From: Candidatus Obscuribacter sp.
GTDB lineage: Bacteria; Cyanobacteriota; Vampirovibrionia; Obscuribacterales; Obscuribacteraceae
Assembly: GCA_021772135.1 (NCBI GenBank)
Contig: JADYXQ010000177.1
Coordinates: 1-43,486 of the forward strand
Length of the DNA stretch: 43,486 nt
Direction of reading: 5' to 3'
The notes beneath the pieces were generated by a model, which had not been told where the DNA came from, did no database searches, and was given only the letters and a program-made list of their open reading frames with translations. Position 1 is the first letter of the stretch, and each line of letters begins with the position of its first letter. The position numbers and the translations under genes were made by a program. Positions 1-7,331 of the stretch are shown here, in pieces.

Positions 1-577
1 CTGTAGTCGCGGCCACCCAACTGCGTTTCGGTAATTTGATGCGGCATTTTGCCCGGCTGGTTTTACCGCCGCTGGCATCCAACTCTAATTCAAAGGCTAT
101 GGGTGCGCCCATTTCGGCCAGCAACAGTGCCTTATAGCTGGTTTGACCGCCCTGGCTGAAGTAAACGCCGGGGGCACGAACAAGCTGGCCCAGCACTACG
201 CGCTCAGAACCGTTAATGACGAATGTACCGCGGTCGGTAATCACCGGCACGTCAGTAACATAGGCCGTAGACTTGCGCAACTCGCCAGTTAAGGTATCGC
301 GCAACCACACTTCCATCATCATCCGTTTGGAGTGAGTCATATTAGATTTGCGCGCTTGTTCAGGCGAAGTCGGATAACCCGAATCGGACGCATAATCTTC
401 GAAGCGCCAGTGCACTTTGCCGTCGGGACCGACAAAAGTCAGTTCAAAACGGGCCGAATATTCGCTCGCAACTGGTGAGATTTCGGTAAAAAGATTACCA
501 ATGGTCTCTTCCAGAAAACGCCTGTAAGATCGTCTGGGGAATTCAGCTAAGTCTGGTGCCTGAAAATAAAAACTCAT
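1..577 (-). CDS. rpoB: RNA polymerase subunit beta, N-terminal part (cut by window edge)
   Basis: Reading leftward from the ATG at 577 gives 192 codons open to the window edge. The protein should be the catalytic beta subunit of RNA polymerase; only the start of its lobe/protrusion region is here. Seen: PDLAEFPRRSYRRFLEE matches the first conserved beta motif (DLIEIQ-SF-FLEE), and later TDRGTFVINGSERVV and VRAPGVYF match the near-invariant [23 protein letters not shown] segment. The N-terminus is short, beginning about 8 residues before the first motif, as I recall for cyanobacterial RpoB. The start codon overlaps the stop of the upstream TPR gene as ATGA, so translation is probably coupled. 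Oddities: no rplJ/rplL upstream, and several positions diverge from the consensus, so a paralogue is possible. The family call is firm; its status as the only rpoB is not. Confidence 0.8.
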   Translation of the reverse strand, partial: MSFYFQAPDLAEFPRRSYRRFLEETIGNLFTEISPVASEYSARFELTFVGPDGKVHWRFEDYASDSGYPTSPEQARKSNMTHSKRMMMEVWLRDTLTGELRKSTAYVTDVPVITDRGTFVINGSERVVLGQLVRAPGVYFSQGGQTSYKALLLAEMGAPIAFELELDASGGKTSRAKCRIKLPKRSWVAATT

Positions 578-2682
578 TGAGCGGGATTGGCTCCTTGCAC
601 TTGATCTGAGTCAGATGAAAGAGTGCGTTTGTGAATATTCAGTGCCCGAGCCAGGTCGGCTACAAATACTTTATTGGTAGGCGAAAGTGCGCTGGCAATG
701 CGCAACTCTGAAACCGATTCGGAAAGTTGTCCGGAATTGAGTAAATTGAGGCCCAATCGGTGGTGGATGTCGGCATTTTGCAAATTGTTGGCCAGCGCTT
801 CACGCAGTAAGTTGGTTGCCCCTTGAAAGTCTCGGCGCATTTCCATTTCGTCGCAGGCCTTTAGAGTGGCTTGCGTTTGACTGTCGCGATTTTGTTTTTC
901 GTTGGCGGGCTTTTCGCTCGTTCTTTCTGGGCGAGCTTCCGGGCGAGCATCTGTGCGGTTTTCCATTCTTGCCGGAGCGGCCGCGCTGACCGGATTTCCT
1001 GATTCATCATGAGTACGAAAACTTCCGGTAAAGGGCGTATCTTGACGGGCAGTGCCACCAGTGCTGCCACCGCCGTTGCCACCAGGAAATTGAGCCGGTA
1101 CTCCTTCATATAGAGTGCGGGAGCTGCTTTGATTTTGATTTTGGTTTTTGCCGCCAGAATTAGTTGCCGGATTATTGGCTGGGTTATTTGTTTGACTGTT
1201 ACCGGAACCGGCTCCTGCATTTGCTCTTGATTGTAAATCACGCATTCTCGCCGCGGCTTCTTGATTGTTTTCAGGATCAATTAAAACTGAAGTGTGATAG
1301 GCGCGCAGCGCACCTTGAATATCTCCACCGCTCTCTAAAGCTTCACCCATCAAAAATTGATAGCGGGCATTGCGCGGCTCTACTGTAACGGCCTGGCTTA
1401 TTTCAGAAAGGGCATCGCGAGCCAGTCCCTGACTAATAAACACTTCAGCGGCGGCCCGGTGCTTTTCGGCTGTGGTGTGTTTCATTGCCCTTTGCAAACT
1501 TTCGCGACCTGGTGCCAGTCTGGCATTACCCGGATCAAGTTGTTCCACTTGCAAATATTCGCCCGCTGCTGATTGGAAGTCACCGGTTAATTGGAAGGCA
1601 CCAGCCAGGCCCAGGTGATTTTCAGCCAGCTCAGGATTTATAGATACTTGTTTGCGCCAGATATCAATTAAAGCTTGTCCGGCGGCCGCGTCTTTAGAGT
1701 CAAGAATGACTGCTTTGCGCAAGGACGCTGCTGCCGAAGCGTAATCTTTCTGCATCATATACATCATACCAAGCTGCCTGTGCGCCGGGCCGTAATTGGT
1801 GTCTTTAACCACGGCATTGCGATACCAGCTCAAAGCGTTGGGGGCCTGGCCGTAACGCAACATCATGTCGCCCATTTTGACGTAGGTACGAGCGCTGGGA
1901 TCAAGCTGCATTGCCTGTTGATACTCGATCATGGCACCATCGAGATCGCCTGAGGCCGCCAGTTGATCGCCTATACCGACACGATTATCGGAAAGAGTAG
2001 GGTCGAGACCTGTTTTTTGAATAGACTCATTCAAGAGTTTTGCCGCCAGCGAATTATCTTGCGCTGCTGTGAGGGCTTTGCGGAATAAATGGGCTGCCCC
2101 GGTGTAATCCTTTTGCGCCATGCGCTGCTGACCATAAAGGGTGCGCGCACTGGTTAGATTGGTGCGAAACATTTTGTTGCCGGGATCATATTTGCAAGCC
2201 AGCTCATGCTGGGCAATGGCTTCATTCATGCGACCCTGACGACCTAGGGCGACGCCGCGATTATTGGCATCGATGGCTGTTTGTTGATATTGCTTGCCGG
2301 CATTGATACGGTCAAGTTCGGCCCGGCGCACTGCATCCTGCGCTTTTTTAGCTTCTGCCGCCGCTTTCACGGCACTGGCAGCATCTTCCAATTTTTTGCG
2401 CTTTTCTTCTTCGCGATAATCCGGGCGTCGCCCTTCCCACATAGATGGCGGCAAAGCAGGACGTTCTGGAGCCTGTGAAAAGTTTTTGGTCGGCCTGCCC
2501 CAGTTGTTCTGGTTGTCAGAATTAGCTTCCCCACGGTGCGGAAGCGGTGCGGCCGTGAGTTTGGTGGCCTGGGCGGCAGTGGGCAGCGCCAGGAAAAGAG
2601 CAGGGGCGATGGCAAATACAAGGCCAGTTGTAATTACCAGGTCGAGAAAGTTTTTTTCGATTTTGAATCCTGTAGTTGTCAT
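574..2682 (-). CDS. Exported TPR-repeat protein upstream of rpoB
   Basis: About 700 residues. The N-terminus has a basic stretch, a hydrophobic core (LVITTGLVFAIAPALFLALP) and an AAQA site, so it is probably secreted or anchored in the envelope. A charged Lys/Glu/Ala-rich helix (about residues 95-140) precedes a TPR array (about 142-490) with repeated Ala/Gly-Asp-Pro patterns such as AIAQHELACKYDPGNK. A low-complexity Asn/Gly/Ser/Gln-rich linker (about 495-615) and a last pair of TPRs near the C-terminus follow. TPR arrays bind other proteins; the partner is unknown. Start: the first ATG is at 2682; a TTG at 2700 and a GTG at 2685 are alternatives and none has a well-placed Shine-Dalgarno. 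The stop overlaps the rpoB start by ATGA, an unexpected pairing of an exported protein with RNA polymerase. Confidence 0.8.
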   Translation of the reverse strand: MTTTGFKIEKNFLDLVITTGLVFAIAPALFLALPTAAQATKLTAAPLPHRGEANSDNQNNWGRPTKNFSQAPERPALPPSMWEGRRPDYREEEKRKKLEDAASAVKAAAEAKKAQDAVRRAELDRINAGKQYQQTAIDANNRGVALGRQGRMNEAIAQHELACKYDPGNKMFRTNLTSARTLYGQQRMAQKDYTGAAHLFRKALTAAQDNSLAAKLLNESIQKTGLDPTLSDNRVGIGDQLAASGDLDGAMIEYQQAMQLDPSARTYVKMGDMMLRYGQAPNALSWYRNAVVKDTNYGPAHRQLGMMYMMQKDYASAAASLRKAVILDSKDAAAGQALIDIWRKQVSINPELAENHLGLAGAFQLTGDFQSAAGEYLQVEQLDPGNARLAPGRESLQRAMKHTTAEKHRAAAEVFISQGLARDALSEISQAVTVEPRNARYQFLMGEALESGGDIQGALRAYHTSVLIDPENNQEAAARMRDLQSRANAGAGSGNSQTNNPANNPATNSGGKNQNQNQSSSRTLYEGVPAQFPGGNGGGSTGGTARQDTPFTGSFRTHDESGNPVSAAAPARMENRTDARPEARPERTSEKPANEKQNRDSQTQATLKACDEMEMRRDFQGATNLLREALANNLQNADIHHRLGLNLLNSGQLSESVSELRIASALSPTNKVFVADLARALNIHKRTLSSDSDQVQGANPAQ

Positions 2683-2700
2683 CACTTCTTTAAAATTCAA

Positions 2701-3194
2701 GAAAATGCCGGTCTGTGGCCATTTATCCGTTGGCTCGATTCGATATTATGAGGTCAGCTTAACCATTTACAGAGTAGCCTGCTACTGGGATTTTTCCCAT
2801 GCTTCTCGTAAGATTCCCCTAAACACAGGTGCTTTAGCTAGCGCGAAGCTAAAAGATACTACTAGTTTATCTCTTGAGCGCCCAGATAGATTATTTTGTC
2901 TCACGAGGCAAAATCTTGCTCGCTCAGCGGAAGTATCATGCAGATGATATATGCTGGATATGCGCAGTGTTTGCGGGCGGCGTCCGATGATGTCTGATAA
3001 AGCCGCTTTTCATCAATCAAGGTTGTGAAGTGAAATTATCTGCTCAGCTGCAAATGGCCGGGGACTGACCCTTGGGGCAGATGAGTAAAGGATTAGATCG
3101 CAGAGAATATAGGGTATATAAAGAAGTTACTACCCCGATGGTGACAGGACTGCCGACGCTGTTACAATAATTCCGAGCTGCAATAGGCGAAGCT
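2701..3194. other. 494-base intergenic region with hairpins and divergent promoters
   Basis: This gap separates the leftward TPR-rpoB pair from the rightward response regulator. I see no convincing protein-coding frame. Three short hairpins are visible: TGGGA/TCCCA around a four-base T loop (2786-2799), TTTAGCT/AGCTAAA (2833-2853) and ATTTTGTC/GGCAAAAT with one G-U pair (2893-2914). A good rightward promoter lies at 3141-3168. On the minus strand a CATAAT (near 2750) could serve the TPR gene but has no clear -35. The hairpins would fall in a long leader or a small RNA, but nothing identifies a known RNA family. Confidence 0.4.
3141..3168 (+). promoter_or_regulatory. Sigma-70-type promoter for the response regulator
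   Basis: GTGACA (3141-3146), a 16-base spacer and TACAAT (3163-3168) match the -35 and -10 consensus at 5 of 6 positions each. Transcription would begin near 3175, about 20 bases before the ATG at 3195. Confidence 0.5.
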
Positions 3195-4091
3195 ATGGAG
3201 TTCCCCAAAGGGCAGATGGATAGACGGGAGACACTCTTGGATTCAACGCAAAGACCCTCAATTTTTCGGCCTCGAACAGTGCTCTGTGAGAGACACGAAT
3301 TAATTCGCTTTGGTCTCAAACGAGTAGTTTCTGAAGTCGTAGAGATTGTTGGTGAAGCCGCCGATGGCATGGCCGCCACCGAAATGATTCGCAGATTGCG
3401 ACCAGATTTTGTCATTCTTGATGTCGACCTCGATGTCCTTAACGGTGTCGAAGTTTGCCGCAGAGTCAGTATGGAATTGCCGAACGCCAATGTATTGGTA
3501 CTGACCGATTCTTACCATGCCACTAAATATCACAATCAACTGATGCGCGCCGGTGCTCGCGGATTTTGCCTGAAAAGCTCCGGACCTCGCACGCTCTTTG
3601 AAGCGATCGAACAAATTACTCGCGGTTTGCCTTATTGCGACCCGAAAATTACGCAACTGGTCAAGCAGGCACCGACCACAAATATGCCCAACTGCAATCT
3701 CACCGACAGAGAGATTGAAGTTTTGATTCGCCTTGACCTGCGCAACAAAGAAATTGCCGAAGAGCTAGATATGAAGTTGCGTACGGTGGAAAAACATATC
3801 GAATGCATTCTCGCTAAACTCAAGGTTCCTACTCGTACTGCAGCTGCTTTGAAAGCAGTGCAATTAGGTTATGTGCTTTTGCCCAAAATGCCGGGCCGCG
3901 ACCCGGTTACCGGTGTATCGCATGAGCAAACAGTGGCCGAACTGCAAGCTGAGCTGGCCATTGCCAACGAGCATTTGAAGGCGCTTTTACGTCAGAACGA
4001 AATGCTCAAAGATGCTTTGCAGAACAAAATGAATCCGCCGCAGCCGCCTCAACAGCCGCAACAGCCACACCCGCCGCATAATTTCCCTTAA
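3195..4091 (+). CDS. NarL/FixJ-type response regulator with C-terminal coiled coil
   Basis: 298 residues. A receiver domain (about 27-145) is followed by a LuxR-type helix-turn-helix (about 168-228: NLTDREIEVL, then NKEIAEELDMKLRTVEKHI), so this is a phosphorylation-controlled DNA-binding regulator. Visible receiver residues: phospho-acceptor D76 in VILDVDL, T104 in VLTD and K127 in CLKSS. The acidic pair that normally binds Mg is E32-R33 rather than Asp-Asp, so phosphorylation may be weakened. A C-terminal addition has a leucine-heptad helix (about 244-278) and a Pro/Gln tail, which could dimerise it or bind a partner. No histidine kinase is adjacent. Start: ATG 3195, with AGGCGA upstream; ATG 3216 preceded by AAAGGG is equally possible. 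The targets are unknown. Confidence 0.85.
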   Translation: MEFPKGQMDRRETLLDSTQRPSIFRPRTVLCERHELIRFGLKRVVSEVVEIVGEAADGMAATEMIRRLRPDFVILDVDLDVLNGVEVCRRVSMELPNANVLVLTDSYHATKYHNQLMRAGARGFCLKSSGPRTLFEAIEQITRGLPYCDPKITQLVKQAPTTNMPNCNLTDREIEVLIRLDLRNKEIAEELDMKLRTVEKHIECILAKLKVPTRTAAALKAVQLGYVLLPKMPGRDPVTGVSHEQTVAELQAELAIANEHLKALLRQNEMLKDALQNKMNPPQPPQQPQQPHPPHNFP

Positions 4092-4122
4092 AATCTTCCT
4101 CTTGGTAATCTATTTACCGTTT

Positions 4123-4131
4123 TGCTATAGT
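4123..4131 (+). promoter_or_regulatory. Extended -10 promoter for the DUF2993 gene
   Basis: TG-C-TATAGT at 4123-4131 is an extended -10 element. It sits in the 63-base gap after the response regulator stop and would start transcription near 4138, before the GTG at 4155. No good -35 is present, which extended -10 promoters can tolerate. Confidence 0.4.
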
Positions 4132-4154
4132 GCTGGCGGCAACTTAGATTAGCT

Positions 4155-5213
4155 GTGCTTATTTTCCGCTTGAGAAATACTATTTTGACCAGTTCCATCA
4201 CTCCCAAAATGCTGCTCGGTCTGTCTGCGCTGTTATTTGCCGCGAGCGCATCTTGTTCCGCTGGCCAAGCTGAAGCCGCCGAAACAGAGGTGAGGCCAGA
4301 ACATGTGGTGAGGCCCGAGATCAAGACCGCCACTCCACCGCCCACTTTTAAGATTGGCTCGAAGTTTTCTCGCACTCTGCAGACCGTTACCGGTATCAAT
4401 CTGGTCACCGAAGTAGTGGCCACTCAAATCGCTAAAGCGACGGTGCATAAAAAATTTGGTGGCAAAGTTAAAGTAAAAGTCAAAACCTACAGCCTGACTG
4501 ACTTAATTGCCGGTAAGGTAAAGTCGGTGGCGGTTCAAGTAGATGATCCTGAGATGAAGGGAGTCAAGCTCGGTCAAGTAAAAATGGCTTCGCAGAACCC
4601 TATTTGGGTCAACTATCGCAACAGAAAAAATGGTGAGCGTCCAGGTTTTAAGGCACCAACCGTGATGCTTGTCAGCGCCGCTGTCACTCAAGAACAACTG
4701 GCTCAGTCTCTAAAAAGTCCAAAGCTCACCGCGTCGCTCAGCGGGCTCAAATTAGACCTGCCTGGTTTAGGCGGAGAACAGCTGGAGCCGCTCAATCCTA
4801 AAGTGCAAATTGTTGGCGATAAAATTACTCTCGATACAGTGCTTGTCACCAGGGGTGGCACTATCGAAACCGGCGTGCCCATTAAAATTACGGCTCGGCC
4901 TGAGCTTGTGGGCGACAGCAAAATTGTCTTGCAAGACTTGAAAGTGGAAGGGCCCGATATTGTCGAGCCGGAAAAATTTGCTCAATTCGCTCAAGAATTA
5001 CTCAATCCGCTAATAGATTTCAGCCGCCTGGACAGGCGCGATCACGCCTTTCGGCTGGCCGGCTTTAATGTCACCGGCGGTGGTATCGCTGGTGATGGTA
5101 AACTGCTTCTTGTACCGAAAGCAGCGATACCCATAGTGGTAAATCCACCGGTTGCTAATTCAGGAGAAGCGCAAGTTGCTCAAACCGACGAACAAGGCAA
5201 AGACAGCAAATAA
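4155..5213 (+). CDS. Exported DUF2993 (LmeA-like) lipid-binding protein
   Basis: 352 residues from GTG 4155. A hydrophobic segment (MLLGLSALLFAASAS, from residue 19) followed by GQAEAAE looks like a Sec signal peptide; if the real start is ATG 4209 the signal is of normal length. The mature part matches the DUF2993/LmeA pattern: an N-terminal helix with repeated Val/Lys strands (GGKVKVKVKTYSLTDLIAGKV), V-V-DDPEMKGVKL, a strand rich in Leu/Pro/Gly, then KFAQFAQELLNPLIDFSRL and GDGKLLLVPKA. Family members are tubular lipid-binding-type proteins of the cell envelope, common in cyanobacteria and actinobacteria; LmeA acts in mannan lipid maturation. The specific lipid here is unknown. Its 3' end overlaps the next gene by 38 bases, so the two are co-expressed. 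Confidence 0.75.
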   Translation: MLIFRLRNTILTSSITPKMLLGLSALLFAASASCSAGQAEAAETEVRPEHVVRPEIKTATPPPTFKIGSKFSRTLQTVTGINLVTEVVATQIAKATVHKKFGGKVKVKVKTYSLTDLIAGKVKSVAVQVDDPEMKGVKLGQVKMASQNPIWVNYRNRKNGERPGFKAPTVMLVSAAVTQEQLAQSLKSPKLTASLSGLKLDLPGLGGEQLEPLNPKVQIVGDKITLDTVLVTRGGTIETGVPIKITARPELVGDSKIVLQDLKVEGPDIVEPEKFAQFAQELLNPLIDFSRLDRRDHAFRLAGFNVTGGGIAGDGKLLLVPKAAIPIVVNPPVANSGEAQVAQTDEQGKDSK

Positions 5214-5787
5214 ATTTTGCCTGCTAATTATTGTTTGCTTGCTCGTGCCTGCCTTGAATAGTTGTGCCGGTCAGCGCACGGTTTTAGAAGAAAAGAAAAA
5301 AGTGAGCGGCACCCTTGTCAGCGGTAAGCCATCAGAGTCGCACTATGGTCAGTCTGATGTCTGGTTTATCAAAAGCGCAGACGATAAATTTGAAATCGTC
5401 CCGGTGAAGCGCCAATATCGTCTGGCGGAGAGTGAAGACGATGGTCGCACACCGCTGATGCGAGGGCTTGAGAGCGCCGTGGCCGAGCTGGTGCGCGGAC
5501 CAAGTGAAGAAGAAGAAGCGCAGGGACTGGGCAGCGAAATTCCAAAAGGCACAGTTCTAATATCAGTGACGGCCGCCAGGGGTGAGGGTATTGCCCTCAA
5601 CCTCTCCAAGCGTTTTCTTGCCGGTAGCGGGGCTGACTCGTTCGATATGCGCCTCGACCAGCTTAAACGTACGGTTGATGCTGTGGTTCCAGCGAGTATG
5701 GCGAAAGTCTTTCTCGATGTTGAGGGTGAGCGGGTGGCGCAGGCCACCGGTGATGGCATCGACGTGGCCCAGCCAATAAACCAATAA
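5176..5787 (+). CDS. GerMN-domain lipoprotein
   Basis: About 203 residues. The TTG at 5176 is chosen because AGGAG (5162-5166) lies 9 bases upstream; a TTG at 5152 is also open. The N-terminus is a short basic stretch, a hydrophobic run (CLLIIVCLLVPA) and a lipobox LNSC, so the protein should be a membrane-anchored lipoprotein. The mature part fits the GerMN (sporulation/spore germination) domain: VWFIKSADDKFEIVPVKR, then LESAVAELVRGPSEEE, PKGTVLISV, GIALNLSKRF and a long C-terminal helix. Despite the name, GerMN proteins occur in many non-spore-formers, including cyanobacteria, and their role is unclear. It overlaps the DUF2993 gene by 38 bases in another frame; both products are exported and may act together at the envelope. 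Confidence 0.8.
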   Translation: MLKPTNKAKTANKFCLLIIVCLLVPALNSCAGQRTVLEEKKKVSGTLVSGKPSESHYGQSDVWFIKSADDKFEIVPVKRQYRLAESEDDGRTPLMRGLESAVAELVRGPSEEEEAQGLGSEIPKGTVLISVTAARGEGIALNLSKRFLAGSGADSFDMRLDQLKRTVDAVVPASMAKVFLDVEGERVAQATGDGIDVAQPINQ

Positions 5788-5847
5788 TTGGCAAAACCAG
5801 CTAAGATAGAAATGAAGTCTTTACAGTTTTCTGTTAAGGGACCTTAC

Positions 5848-5853
5848 GATAAT
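5848..5853 (+). promoter_or_regulatory. Possible -10 element of rpmE
   Basis: GATAAT (5848-5853) lies 75 bases before rpmE, just after an inverted repeat TAAGG-GA-CCTTA (5835-5846) that could be an operator. I see no matching -35 at the usual spacing. Regulation by a zinc repressor is conceivable because this bL31 has zinc-ribbon cysteines, but the site is not a clear Zur box. Confidence 0.25.
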
Positions 5854-5868
5854 GTTGAGAGGAGCGGC

Positions 5869-5907
5869 ATGGCCTTTCAATGCGTGGTATCTTTTGCCTT
5901 ATTCTAA
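5869..5907 (+). CDS. Possible 12-codon leader peptide before rpmE
   Basis: ATG 5869 opens a 12-residue frame (MAFQCVVSFALF) ending at TAA 5905-5907. It is preceded by GAGAGGAG (5857-5864), one of the best Shine-Dalgarno sequences in the window, better than that of rpmE itself. It ends 17 bases before the rpmE start. It may be a leader peptide or chance. No attenuator hairpin is obvious between the two. Confidence 0.3.
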   Translation: MAFQCVVSFALF

Positions 5908-5924
5908 AAATTCAGGGTGTCATC

Positions 5925-6149
5925 ATGAAGGAAGGAATTCATCCCAAGTATTCAGAGGTTATCGCGACTTGTGTCTGCGGTGCCGCTGTAAAGCTGGGTT
6001 CCACAAAACAAGCGATTCGCGTTGAAATTTGCAGCGCCTGCCACCCCTTCTATACCGGTCAACAGAAAATTGTTGACACAGAAGGCCGTGTAGACCGCTT
6101 TATGAAACGCTACAAGCGCGACAGCGCAGCTACTACAGCTGCACCTTAG
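5925..6149 (+). CDS. rpmE: 50S ribosomal protein bL31
   Basis: 74 residues, the usual size. MKEGIHPKYSEVIATC and VEICSACHPFYTGQQK are the family signatures. Cys residues in CVC and CSAC give the zinc-ribbon type of bL31 rather than the zinc-free form. The protein sits on the large ribosomal subunit near the central protuberance. Start: ATG 5925 with AGGGTG (5914-5919) 5 bases upstream, matching the family's N-terminus; an in-frame ATG at 5880 would add a hydrophobic 15-residue extension and is rejected. A short Ala/Thr tail (SAATTAAP) follows the conserved end. It is a single-gene unit ending in the hairpin at 6192-6226. Confidence 0.97.
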   Translation: MKEGIHPKYSEVIATCVCGAAVKLGSTKQAIRVEICSACHPFYTGQQKIVDTEGRVDRFMKRYKRDSAATTAAP

Positions 6150-6191
6150 GCTTGAAGCAAAGCGGATAGCTAATTGTGATCGATTTTTAAG

Positions 6192-6226
6192 ACGACTTGG
6201 CAATTGATTAGTTGCCAGGTCGTTTT
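6192..6226 (+). terminator. Hairpin terminator after rpmE
   Basis: ACGACTTGGCAA (6192-6203) and TTGCCAGGTCGT (6212-6223) form a 12-pair stem with one G-U pair and an 8-base loop, followed by a short T run (6223-6226). The T run is only four bases, so termination may be partial. The stop codon of the opposing GH5 gene (6208-6210) lies in the loop, so the element bounds both converging genes. Confidence 0.6.
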
Positions 6227-7287
6227 GCATGGTCAAGCATGAAATGAGCATGAAGGGCGTTTAAAAGTGGTTTGCGCCAGGAGCGACTGGCTGGATCGTA
6301 GGCGCCAAATCCGGAACAAAACTCCCAGTAAGCGAGAGAAAAGCCGCGGTCAATGGCGGCTTTGCGCACTGACTCGGTCCATCTGGCGCGTGAATCCATA
6401 TCGCCTTTGCTATAGGCGCCGAATTCACCCAGGTAAATGAGGCGCTCATGCGTCTGGGCCCATTTTTGGGCCTTATCAAAATCGCTCTTAAGAGCGGCAA
6501 TCTGTTCGGCACTTGCCGACCAGGTTGTACCAAGCCAATTTTTACCCTCTTCGCCCACCCATTCGGCTCCTTGATGGGTGAAATGGAAGGGTTCATAATA
6601 ATGCACGCTGACGAGAAGGTTTTTGTCAGAAGGTAATTTCAATGTATCCAGCGCTGAGATGCTGTTCCATTGCACCGGTCCGACCACGACAATACGCTTC
6701 GGATTTTTTTTGCGCACCACGGCTAGTGCCTCGGCAAATAAATCATTCCAAAAAACGGCGCTGATTTTCTTGGCCGGTTCGTTGTAAATTTCAAAAGCGA
6801 CTTGATCTCGCGGCTCGTTTTTAAATTCTTCGCTAATCTGCCGCCACATGGCCAGAAGACGTTCTCTGTGAGCATCGGGATCAGACTCGAACTCTTCGTA
6901 ATGGTGCATATTGAGTACGACTTTAAGGTTGTTTTTGAGCGCCCCGTGCACCGCCCAGCGTACTCGCTCAGTAAAGACCGGATCTAATTTGTAAGGGGCC
7001 GGTTGGCCGGCGTGGCTCGACCAGCGCACCGGCAGACGCAAGTGAGTAAAACCGGCCTGGTGAATCTGGCGAAAATAATTCGCTTCTAAAGTCACTCCCC
7101 ACTCGCCTTCTCTGGGCGCATCGAGGGCGTTGCCTAAATTGATGCCCGTGCCGAGACCATGATTAAACTGGGCCGCTGTGAGAGCCAGGGCGCTTTCAAG
7201 CTCGCCCATTACCAAACCGAGCAGAAGGGCCGCGCTCAGGCAGGCTTTAGTAAGATAATTGGTTGGTGTCACTGGCTTATTTTCCAA
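6208..7287 (-). CDS. Glycoside hydrolase family 5 (endoglucanase-like), exported
   Basis: 359 residues. A signal-like segment (ACLSAALLLGLVMGELESALA, about 15-36) suggests export. The rest is a GH5 TIM barrel: GINLGNALDAP (48-58), THLRLPVRW (81-89), LNMHHY (125-130), the acid/base glutamate E170 in FEIYNEP, HYYEPFHFTHQG (229-240), the nucleophile E288 in YLGEFGAY, and a C-terminal AYWEFCSGFGAYD. Such enzymes hydrolyse beta-1,4-glucans or mannans with retention of configuration; the sequence looks most like the endoglucanases. Start: TTG 7287 (no Shine-Dalgarno) or GTG 7272. It stands alone, divergent from pyrF with a gap of about 44 bases. It could feed on environmental polysaccharide or trim the cell's own polymer. 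Confidence 0.9.
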   Translation of the reverse strand: MENKPVTPTNYLTKACLSAALLLGLVMGELESALALTAAQFNHGLGTGINLGNALDAPREGEWGVTLEANYFRQIHQAGFTHLRLPVRWSSHAGQPAPYKLDPVFTERVRWAVHGALKNNLKVVLNMHHYEEFESDPDAHRERLLAMWRQISEEFKNEPRDQVAFEIYNEPAKKISAVFWNDLFAEALAVVRKKNPKRIVVVGPVQWNSISALDTLKLPSDKNLLVSVHYYEPFHFTHQGAEWVGEEGKNWLGTTWSASAEQIAALKSDFDKAQKWAQTHERLIYLGEFGAYSKGDMDSRARWTESVRKAAIDRGFSLAYWEFCSGFGAYDPASRSWRKPLLNALHAHFMLDHAKRPGN

Positions 7288-7304
7288 AGTACTAATAGTA
7301 CAAT
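7288..7304. promoter_or_regulatory. Near-palindrome between the GH5 gene and pyrF
   Basis: GTACTAATAGTAC is a 13-base near-palindrome in the short divergent gap, overlapping TACAAT (7299-7304, possible rightward -10) and TACTAT on the minus strand (possible leftward -10). It may place two promoters or an operator over each other. No good -35 boxes were found. Confidence 0.3.
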
Positions 7305-7331
7305 GCCATGCAGGAAATTAAGGATGAGCAC

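Noticed and set aside
2486-2947. Open frame of 153 codons on the plus strand
   Set aside because: It lies mostly antisense to the signal-peptide region of the TPR gene, has no domain pattern and no Shine-Dalgarno.
3044-3490. Open frame of 148 codons on the minus strand
   Set aside because: Antisense to the response regulator with Ser/Arg-rich composition typical of shadow frames.
5880-5924. Upstream ATG extending bL31 by 15 residues
   Set aside because: The extension is hydrophobic and not in the family; ATG 5925 has its own Shine-Dalgarno.
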